Positions 8,266 through 15,129 of a stretch of DNA of 15,129 bases are shown in pieces. The DNA is from Tieghemiomyces parasiticus (Eukaryota; Kickxellomycota; Dimargaritomycetes; Dimargaritales; Dimargaritaceae): NCBI GenBank assembly GCA_027575765.1, contig JANBPT010001074.1, positions 1 through 15,129 of the forward strand, read 5' to 3'. The translations under genes and the position numbers were made by a program. Positions within the stretch are counted from its first letter, which is position 1; each line of letters opens with the position of its first letter. A model generated the notes under the pieces. It was not told the origin of the DNA. It saw only the letters and a program-made list of their open reading frames with translations, and ran no database searches.

Positions 8266-10707
8266 GGTGAAGTATAAGGGCTGGTGGCTGGGTGGGAGAT
8301 GTACAAAAGTGGAGGTGGGTGTCGCCACGCGATCAGACAAGGCACGGGATGTATTCCGAGCGGGCCGTAGCTGGAGGCCGAGGCGAAGGGACTGCGGTGG
8401 TCAAAACCGTCGGGGGCGAGGTGTTTGAGCGGAAACGAGCGGAAGGGCTGCAAGTTCAAAGGGTTGCTGTTCAACTTGAAAGGTTGGGGTGACGTAAGGT
8501 GTAAAGGCGAATAAAATAGAGATAGTAGGTGGGTAGTAAGGCGCCGCTAGAATGGAAAAGGGGCCAGCAGAGAGGAGTCGAATGATGTGAGTGACCAGGT
8601 TATGGGAACGGGTGACCGGTGGATTATATATACCAGGGCTCGGCAGCCTCAGGTTGAATTTTTTTTACACGAAGAGCCAGGCCGCGTGGGGAGGTCTGGC
8701 GGCCAATTAAGGATGGCGTTCAGAACCGGGGAGCCTTAGTAAGCAGCACACTCGCCCAAGGGGCATTATTTTTTTTCCTCTAGGCTACTGTGGGAAATAG
8801 CGCCCATGAATATACAGAAATAGAGATAGGCACTATACGCAGTCGTACATAGGGACGGGAGAATGGCCGGTGGTGGCGGATGGCGGCAATTGGATCCGGA
8901 AACAAATAAGGCAGCGTGGTTGCTCGGCAGTAGTTGGCTTAAAAGGGTCAGCGGGCGGGTTAGGTGAGCGGGTAGAGGTTGAGCACGGATAGGCCGGGTT
9001 TGAAGGCCCCAAGGTTGCAAATCTGCGGGAAAGGTGATTAGTGCCCTCCACCTGGACACTGAGGTCCGCGGGGAAACGGAGCGGAGCGAGGAGGCTTAGG
9101 CATTGGACTCTGATCACGCAATCTCAGGCTGAAACCGCAGCTCGCTTCCCCTCATCATTCCCCTCCCCCACTCCTGGACCACGTCGGCTGCCCGCCAACA
9201 GAGTATGGTGAAGTGCGTGGAAAGCTAGGCTGACCTTGGATGCGGCCAGGGCCGGCCCATTTGTTCAGGACACCTGGTAAGCACCAGGGATCTACCCAGC
9301 ACCGCAAAATCAATTTTTGGAACTCTGTGCTGCGCCCGATGCTCGAGGGTAGTTCCGGACAGAGGGCGGAGTTAAATGAGCCTGATGACTAATTCTCCTA
9401 TAGGCCTTCTGACTGCGTCGTTGAGAGTGAGTCGGCAATGGATGGCGTGTGTAGTGCAGTCAGTGTCCCCTATGTATTACAAACCCTGTTGAGCGTGTCA
9501 TCGTGACAGCGGGCAGGGGCACGAGGTCAACCGCCATCGGGGTGGCCGGGCGGGTGATCGGGAAAATAAAAAACGTGCACTGAAACCTCACTGTCTCCCT
9601 TCTTCATTAGTTGAAGTTGGCGCAAGCTACCAGGAGCAATGGCGTGCTTTGGAAGAGCAGCGGGAGGGAGGAGGGCGTCATGGACCGGCAGGCCTGTGGC
9701 TGACAAGGACACCCGAGCTGTAGGGTTTGGCGGCATCCTCTGCCCGAATCAATCCCCACAGGTCGTAAGTTTGTCAGATTTAGCGTGAAACGGGGCATTT
9801 AGCCCCCAGCAGTCCAGCTGGTAACCGTCTGGTAACAGTCGCGCCGCCTGCCAACTGATCGGCTCTCTTTTTTACAACCAGCTGCCGATAACACTCGAAG
9901 CAAGTCGAAAAGACTGAGCGGCGCAAAGCAGGCTACAAATCGACTCCCACTGAACAGTCAGGGTGAAGTCCTGGGGGCTCCATTGGCTTAGAAGCGATAT
10001 TGAAACGAGGGGGGGTAAAGTACCAGTCCCCCCCAACGCCCCTGAAAGCCAGATGAGAGCACACTACGGCCAACGTAAGGGAGGAGAGGAGGTAATCACA
10101 ACTAGTGGTGAGAAGTATACATGTTTTTTTTCCTGGCCGAAGAAAATCACTAACGATTGGTGCTTTATGAGTTGGACCTGATAGGTGACGGGAATCAGAT
10201 ACTCACCGATTGGTCGCCACAAGAGATCCGACGTCGCTCGCTAGTAGGCCAGATATCGTCTCATCGCTAGCCAGTCACAACGGTTCTTGAGAAACACGTC
10301 AATGGCCCCTACAATAAAGGGACTGCTGAAGATCATAGGGGGTCTCTAGTGAAATGTAAAAGCCACTTCTAGTGTCATCAAAGGCACACACCCCATGCCC
10401 TACTTTCAGATGGTTAATCCGTGCGGAGCAGCAGGATGTCTTACTCTGCTTGACGGCTGACTAGGGTGCTGATTGCGCAACCCCCCCACCCATGTCCCCC
10501 CGGCGCAGTTCTAGGATCAGCCGAGCACACTGGCCGAGCTCAGTTCTTTTTTTAGTCAGAAAAATTCACTCAGCAAATGTCGTGGGTACGATTTTCCTTG
10601 TCGTCACACAGTTATCGAGGGAAATAGATGGCAGTTCACCAGCGGCATGTACATAATTATGGGCGAATGTAGACTCACCGGAGAATTGAAGTCATGTCGG
10701 TCAAATG
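8266..10707. other. Upstream region of CYS3, then about 2 kb without a recognised gene
   Basis: The first few hundred bases hold the CT-rich (minus strand) CYS3 leader and a TATA candidate. Beyond about 8.7 kb no frame resembles a known protein; the short ORFs at 8766-9117, 9527-9798 and 9963-10181 lack motifs. T-runs occur at 8657-8664, near 8769-8776 and near 10124-10131, but I could not find a tRNA or other small-RNA gene ahead of them. A C7 and a C6 run lie at 10481-10487 and 10496-10501. Confidence 0.5.
8623..8632 (-). promoter_or_regulatory. Candidate TATA box upstream of CYS3
   Basis: The minus strand reads TATATATAAT about 360 nt upstream of the CYS3 ATG. It is the clearest TATA element in the region. 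If used, the 5' leader would be about 300 nt or more, long for a fungal gene; a leader intron or a different promoter is possible. Confidence 0.35.
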
Positions 10708-11178
10708 CTACCGCGATGGACGAGAGAGAGCGAGAGGTAATAGATCCACACCTTCCCACGCCCAGTCGTTCATTTGTGTCCCCTGACTAATACCCTTATT
10801 GGATCCTAGCAGCTCTGCCGACGGGGGGGGGGCTACGTCTCCCAGGTAATTGACAGTCACAACCGCAGTTTCATTGAAGCTGGGATGTCTGGGGTATACA
10901 GCTAGCCATCCTTCTTTACAGGAGGCCGGGTGGCGGAGTTCACCTGCATAGGTGGCGTGATAGATTTTATACGGCGGTAGGGCCTGCGATGAAGAAACAA
11001 TGTTAACAAAAAAGAACCGACGTATTTCTCCCAAACGCCAGATTGGGTCGGGTGTTTTAGCGGATGGCGAGAAGGCTAATATAAAGGCAGCGTGATCAAT
11101 CGGAAGACAGTGATGGACGTTACTCCACATAGCATCCACGTGCAGGTAGTATGCGAAGGGTTTCTTTGGCAATACCAT
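10708..11178 (-). CDS. Unidentified 156-codon ORF, possibly a decayed LINE endonuclease fragment
   Basis: An ATG-started frame of 156 residues that I do not recognise. Residues 27-49 (IDHAAFILAFSP, then IWRL) recall the end of the APE-type endonuclease of non-LTR retrotransposons, where an SDH motif is followed by a hydrophobic strand and then W-R-L/N. The match is short and I see none of the earlier endonuclease motifs upstream. Third codon positions are not GC-biased, unlike CYS3. A GTTAAC...TTTCTTCATCGCAG stretch inside the frame looks like a branch site plus splice acceptor, so part of it could instead be an intron. A G10 run (10823-10832) crosses the frame. It may be non-coding. Confidence 0.25.
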   Translation of the reverse strand: MVLPKKPFAYYLHVDAMWSNVHHCLPIDHAAFILAFSPSAKTPDPIWRLGEIRRFFFVNIVSSSQALPPYKIYHATYAGELRHPASCKEGWLAVYPRHPSFNETAVVTVNYLGDVAPPPSAELLGSNKGISQGTQMNDWAWEGVDLLPLALSRPSR

Positions 11179-11887
11179 TATATATGACTACCGCTGTATT
11201 GACAGCTAGGTTCCCGATGTATGTATTCATACCCTGAAGCCTAGTGAGCTCGCCGGAGAGCACGTGTCGCTATCCGTTGTTGGACTATGAATTATAACAG
11301 AGGTGCACATGCTGACCAGCATCAAACGTTCGGCAGCGTCTAAATCACCAGGACCAGCTATCAGGCGAGGTCGGCAGGGTACGGTCAGTCGTTTGCGGGG
11401 TTTCAGTGTTGCCACCCTCTGGCCGGCCATTTTGCAACCGTTGCCTTATTAGGAAGCAATGGGGAAGGTTGTTTTGGTTGGGGATGTTGGAAGGAGTCGT
11501 GAGTACCTCCCACTTACTATCATGTACAACGGTCTAAGTGTTGGCTGTGTGACTGCTAACCGTGGGAGCTGGCTGTTGACTAAACATTCAAAAGTGTGGA
11601 ACTTGTTTGATTAAAATGGTTGACAGTGTGACTGCAGAAACTGCCGGGTCATGCTTGTGGGGGTGGGCTGGTGACCGCCGTTGGCAGGAGAGAGATAGAA
11701 AGCCATGGCCCGATATTGGCAGCATTACAATGCATGGACCACGGTGGCAAGGACAACCCGCGTACCATAGTCACGTCTTGGTGATGTGAAGCAAGTTGGT
11801 CTTCTCCGTAGGTTCTCTTCCACTGGCCTTTGGCGAGACAGTATTCGTTGAGAATGTAAAGCATTCAACAGAGTAGTGGTATCACTA
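11179..11887. other. Stretch between the unidentified ORF and the mariner element; nothing recognised
   Basis: No gene-like frame. CpG frequency starts to fall here. A G-rich patch at 11461-11496 (groups of 2-4 G separated by T-rich spacers) could form a weak two-tier quadruplex. The segment ends at the TA dinucleotide (11886-11887) that serves as the presumed mariner target duplication. Confidence 0.45.
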
Positions 11888-11907
11888 TAGGTGCCTCATA
11901 AAGTAAT
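11888..11907 (+). repeat. Mariner terminal inverted repeat (end nearest the transposase C-terminus)
   Basis: TAGGTGCCTCATAAAGTAAT follows a TA target duplication. The CATAAAGTAATG core is reminiscent of mariner ends I know (labelled as recollection). Confidence 0.7.
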
Positions 11908-12031
11908 GCCCACCTCAAACCTAAGTGGTCTTTATTTACCATCGTCACCATCACTGCGTATAACTTAGTAATCTTTTTCTAGTCAACTATCAAACGTTAA
12001 AGTAACATGACTAGGGCCTAGTAAGTTCCTA

Positions 12032-13010
12032 TTACCCAATATCCACGACCGCCTCCAGTTTGTTGAGCTTCATTCTGCGCAGCCGTCACTGGATATCCCT
12101 GAATGACCAGACATTGCAGAGGGTCAGGTCAGGACGGCAGGGAAGGGCTAAAAGAATAACTCTGTTGCCGGAAATTTAGGCAGAGGTGGCTGCAGCACAA
12201 TGTGGTGGTGCATTGTTGTGGTAGAGCAGCAGGGGTTGGCTGTCCAAATTTTCGCGTGCCTTTGCTCATGTCTAGAACATGGGCTTCAACCCACGTATTA
12301 TGTAGTGGTTGGCAGAGACCTTGTCATTCAGGTAAAATAGACTGCCTGAGTAATCTTGGATATAGCACGACCTCCACAAGCCTAGTTTGGACCAGTGTCA
12401 ATTTTTGGGTGGGGGGCACCACCTCCAACAATCAGTGTCAGAAGTGTAACCATACTAGTATGCCCATGTCTTGTCATTTGTGACAATGGGATTCAGCAGG
12501 TAGCCACTGGCACCGTCAAACTAGGAAATCGGAGGCGTAATGTACCCGCAGGTGGGGTTGGTCATTGGTGAGGTCATGGGGGGACCCAGCAATTGAAACA
12601 GCTGTGCGGCCCCGGGTCCCTACATAGGACATCGTGTATGGTACTAGGGGGAGTGTGGCAGGCATGGGCTAGCCGCTCAGCAGCCAGTTGAAGGCCTTTC
12701 TCCAATAGTTCCAGAAGTATGCCCTGTAAAGTTTACCAATGCCATGCAATGGGTGGCAAGAACAGGGTTCACCTTCAAAAAAGTAGTGACCCATATGAAA
12801 GCAAACTATCCACCTGTAGGTGGTGACACGGCTAGAGGCAGCCAGGCCCTGTAGGGCAAACAATTCAGATATAAAATAATCTGCCTTGTGGCCCTTGGAA
12901 TAAGAATTGTAAATGAGTACCCACACATCATGCCTGGTAAACTTGGGCAGGGTGGGGGGATGCAACTTTAGAAGTTGGCATGACAGAGAGAAAAAGACGC
13001 AAGTTGCCAA
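12032..13010 (-). pseudogene. Mariner transposase pseudogene
   Basis: The N-terminal part is an open frame at 13010-12669: a helix-turn-helix domain with TTYRWIVCF and then EGEPCSCHP, where the family has W-x-x-F...(E)EPRSGRP. A middle part follows in shifted frames: a WVP motif, then LTNDQPHLRVHYASDFL around 12540. From about 12530 to 12032 one frame runs on with six in-frame stops: NPIVTNDKTW (family TGDE-W), PPPKN, QDYSGSLFYLNDKVSANHY, LLYHNNAPPH (family HDNAPxH) and RPDLTLCN (family SPDLxPxD). The first catalytic Asp survives (codon 12475-12473). The second (12217-12215) and third (12115-12113) are both Asn, and the Glu after the first Asp is Lys. D2-D3 spacing is 33 residues, one short of 34. 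Dead by stops, frameshifts and lost catalytic residues. Confidence 0.88.
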
Positions 13011-13051
13011 GTGAGAAATGGTCCAATTCTTAAATGTTTTATACCATTCAA

Positions 13052-13071
13052 TTCCTTGCCTAAGGCACCTC
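13052..13071 (-). repeat. Mariner terminal inverted repeat (end nearest the transposase N-terminus)
   Basis: Read on the minus strand from 13071, this is GAGGTGCCTTAGGCAAGGAA. It shares the contiguous octamer AGGTGCCT and 11 of 20 positions with the other end, and is followed by TA. Confidence 0.6.
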
Positions 13072-13460
13072 TAGGTTTTATCCACAGTGCCATTGTCTGA
13101 GACCTCAGGCTTTGATGCCTCAAAACTTATTGAATCATCTATGGAGTTTTCAGTACTGGTGCCAGTTTTTCATCTTAATTCAGGTGTCAGGTACTATTGT
13201 AAAAATGGGAGGAAGATCTACTCAACTTGGCTCACCAGCCACCACCCCCAATGCACCATGGCACTTAGATTTGGTCCATGCCATGTCAAATTCCATTCAC
13301 ATTCACAGTTACTACTGCAGAACCTGCAGGAACTGGGTCTGGTTTACACTGCCAGCCCACATATTACCGCCTCCCCCCTAGCCTTGCATCCAAGCCTGTC
13401 AGGCGTTACATTGGACATTGACTAATGGCAATGCTATATGTAACCTCCCAAGTGAATCCC

Positions 13461-13735
13461 TTGTAGCAGGCGAGATCCCTAGGGGTGGTGTATTGTGATG
13501 CATGAAAGATAGATAAAAGGTAAGATAAAGACATTAACAGTTAGGCTTGTGGGCTTATATAACCAGGAAATGTGTGGAGAGTTGGGTATTGATTGGGACT
13601 TGGTAGTTAGTCATGATGGGGTCTTAGTATGTTTACCATGGCCAATCATTGGTGCTAAGGGGGTGGTGCTTGTTCCTGTATGGTGTCATAGTGGCCTACA
13701 GGGTCTTATGGTACATAGACTTTTGGATACTGACA
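13461..13735. repeat. Diverged direct repeat, copy 1
   Basis: Shares with copy 2, in the same order and at a constant offset of about 400 bp, the blocks GAGA(T/C)CCC.AGGGG, GGGCTTATATA, AGAAATGTGTGGAG-like, TTAGTCATGA, GTTCCTGT.TGG and TTTGGATAC. I judge identity at roughly two thirds by eye. The GGGCTTATATA block is TATA-like. An ORF at 13549-13869 crosses the copy and resembles nothing known. Confidence 0.75.
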
Positions 13736-13860
13736 GTACTTGGGCTTGTATTATTCCCACCCTTTGCATTGGTATTATAGCACACCCTACAGTGCTACTG
13801 CTTTGCATACCATTTACTGAACACACCACTTTGCACTCCAGTGTACAGTGGGTTTGCTTA

Positions 13861-14136
13861 TGGTGGTAGGTGAGACCCCAAGGGGCGGGTTATTGCAGAT
13901 GTAAGCAAGATGAACAAAGTGTAACATGAAGGATATTGTAGTTAGGTTGATGGGCTTATATACCCTAGAAATGTGTGGAGATTGGATCTTTGCTGGGGTC
14001 TCAATAATTAGTCATGAAGGCTCTGGGTGCATTGCCCTGGTCAATTGTAGGTGTTGGTGTGGTGGCACCCGTTCCTGTGTGGCATTGTGGTGGCTTGCAG
14101 GGTTCTGCAGAGAGTTGGCATTTGGATACCAACACT
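13861..14136. repeat. Diverged direct repeat, copy 2
   Basis: Second copy, offset 400-401 bp from copy 1 (the GGGCTTATAT block is at 13551 and 13952). Similarity fades after about 14136. I found no third copy at the same spacing on either side. Confidence 0.75.
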
Positions 14137-15035
14137 TATGATCCTTGGTTTTGCAATGGATTGGGCAACTGGTTAGGGTTATGCATTAAATGACCCATCT
14201 AGCAACTGGCAAACTGGGGTAGAAACAGTCAGGGATGGGCTGCTAGGTTATTCATACCAAATGTACAGGTTAGTAGAGTTGAGCAAGTAGATGCCAAAGG
14301 CATTGGGTGTGTAGATGGGGATGGTGTGAGCAGCCCTGGTAAGTGCCTACTATTGGGGACTAGAGGTGTCAGCCAAATCAGAATAGAAAACACCCAATGT
14401 GTAAGAACTGTGGGGACTCCTACATATGATGATCAGATGTTTAGGGTACAGTGTGTGCTGATATTAGGCCCAAGTTTAATACCATAACCAAAAGGCTATT
14501 CTACTATCACAGAATTTATGATTCTGAAAATAGTGGACTTGGACTTTACCTTGACAAAATCTAATGTGGTGGTTCCCAATCACCACACAGTGTGCACACA
14601 ACACAGCTGGTTGCTTGGTCATGGCGCTTAGCTGGTAGGGAGCTGGGGCTGAACTGGGAATCACAGGTTGCTCACAAGTATACAAACCATGGTGCCATGA
14701 GGCTAGACTCCCCACTGGTAAGCAGGGTGCAATACTAGGCAAAATCAGTGCTATAGCAATGGAAGCAAAGCAAGGCAAGGTTGGAGGCATCAACATGGCA
14801 TTGAGAGAGTGCAGCACAGAGATTAAGGAGTATTAAGGATGGCAGCAAAAGTGGTTACTACTAATCCTAATCCAGGTGGGACAGTGGTTGGCTGGTTCAC
14901 TCTGCAGGCTACAGCCCTGCTAGTGGCTGGTGTAGGCGGGTTTTTAAGGGATTATGGCACATTTGTAATACCAACCTTGCTAAATGCAAATTGAGGCAAT
15001 GGTTGTGAGAGGCAGTTGTAGTGAATTCACCACAT

Positions 15036-15094
15036 TTCCCTCTCCTCCTCTCTCTCTTTCCCATTCCCATTCCCTCTCCCTCTCCCTCTCCCTT
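15036..15094 (+). repeat. Pyrimidine microsatellite, (TCCCTC)n-type
   Basis: A 59-nt stretch of C and T interrupted by only two A (15063, 15069). It includes four tandem TCCCTC-like hexamers at 15071-15094, ending in TCCCTT. Confidence 0.9.
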
Positions 15095-15129
15095 GCTCAT
15101 CCATCCTGATGTCTTATTGGTGCTTAGAT

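Larger units (their letters stand above)
11888..13071 (-). mobile_element. Degraded mariner-type (Tc1/mariner, DD34D group) DNA transposon
   Basis: Three independent signs agree. First, a transposase relic of the mariner family runs through it on the minus strand. Second, the presumed ends start with matching inverted repeats: TAGGTGCCTCATAAAGTAAT from 11888 and, on the other strand from 13071, GAGGTGCCTTAGGCAAGGAA, sharing AGGTGCCT at the same offset. Third, TA dinucleotides flank both ends (11886-11887 and 13072-13073), the family's target-site duplication. The resulting size, 1,184 bp, is typical of mariner. The helix-turn-helix region begins about 140 bp inside one end and the last catalytic position lies about 225 bp from the other, both normal. 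The inverted repeats match at only 11 of 20 positions, in line with age. The element cannot encode an active transposase. Confidence 0.85.
13074..15129. other. CpG-depleted repetitive region; no intact gene recognised
   Basis: Apart from the two direct repeats and a microsatellite this region has no recognised gene. Several frames are unexpectedly open: 13087-13425 (+), 14203-14484 (+, 94 codons after a TAG), 14476-14817 (-) and a 51-codon ATG frame at 14839-14994 (+) with a hydrophobic middle segment. None has a motif I recognise. Open frames can arise by chance in sequence with this skewed composition, so I read them as possible remnants of older coding elements at most. Confidence 0.6.

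Noticed and set aside
8266..8340. 25-codon N-terminal extension of CYS3
   Set aside because: It would need a TTG start; the ATG at 8265 gives a family-length protein.
13461..14136. The two direct repeats as a pair of LTRs around a retrotransposon
   Set aside because: Only about 130 bp separates the similar parts, far too little for an internal region, and no primer-binding site or polyprotein is visible.
14825..14841. AAGGAG eight bases before an ATG, like a bacterial ribosome binding site
   Set aside because: All secure features of the window are eukaryotic nuclear ones; a short purine motif is easily met by chance in this G/A-rich stretch.
12661..15120. Repeat-induced point mutation of the Neurospora type as the cause of the skew
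   Set aside because: Classical RIP depletes CpA and raises TpA; here CpA and TpG are abundant and only CpG is missing.
1..15129. CRISPR array, prophage, bacterial defence system or biosynthetic cluster
   Set aside because: No regularly spaced short repeats, no phage or defence proteins, and the three protein genes belong to unrelated housekeeping functions.

Overview
This window reads as nuclear DNA of a fungus. The evidence is a eukaryotic-type elongator tRNA-Met(CAU) followed by a pol III T-run, protein genes with short GT..AG introns and CTAAC/CTGAC branch sites, and a gene of the Svf1 family, which is essentially fungal. I cannot place it below that level; an early-diverging lineage is only a guess.

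Layout. 1-67: tRNA-Met, cut at its 5' end by the window edge. 316-2179 (+): a cation diffusion facilitator resembling mitochondrial Mmt1/Mmt2, with one intron. 2180-4195: a gap of about 2 kb with no recognisable gene. 4196-5652 (-): a Svf1-like protein with two introns and a predicted 10-nt first coding exon. 5653-7017: upstream region of SVF1 and downstream region of the next gene, rich in poly-G/poly-C tracts. 7018-8265 (-): cystathionine gamma-lyase, intronless. 8266-10707: its upstream region, then about 2 kb with nothing recognised. 10708-11178 (-): an unidentified 156-codon ORF with a faint LINE-endonuclease flavour. 11888-13071 (-): a degraded mariner-type transposon with TA target duplication, terminal inverted repeats and a transposase pseudogene covering nearly the whole family length. 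13074-15129: strongly CpG-depleted repetitive DNA with two diverged direct repeats about 400 bp apart and a pyrimidine microsatellite.

The three protein genes are housekeeping functions (mitochondrial metal transport, lipid and oxidative-stress survival, transsulfuration) and do not look like a cluster or pathway. MMT and SVF1 converge across the 2-kb gap; SVF1 and CYS3 run head to tail on the minus strand.

The main contrast is between two compartments. Up to about 11.4 kb, CpG is plentiful and homopolymer G/C runs of 8-11 are frequent outside the exons. From about 12.67 kb to the end I counted 10 CpG in 2,460 bp, and long G/C runs disappear. The mariner relic sits at the boundary, and several residues where it departs from the family are arginine codons turned to histidine, cysteine or stop. 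This fits CpG-methylation-driven decay of silenced repeats. I found no convincing undescribed multi-gene system.
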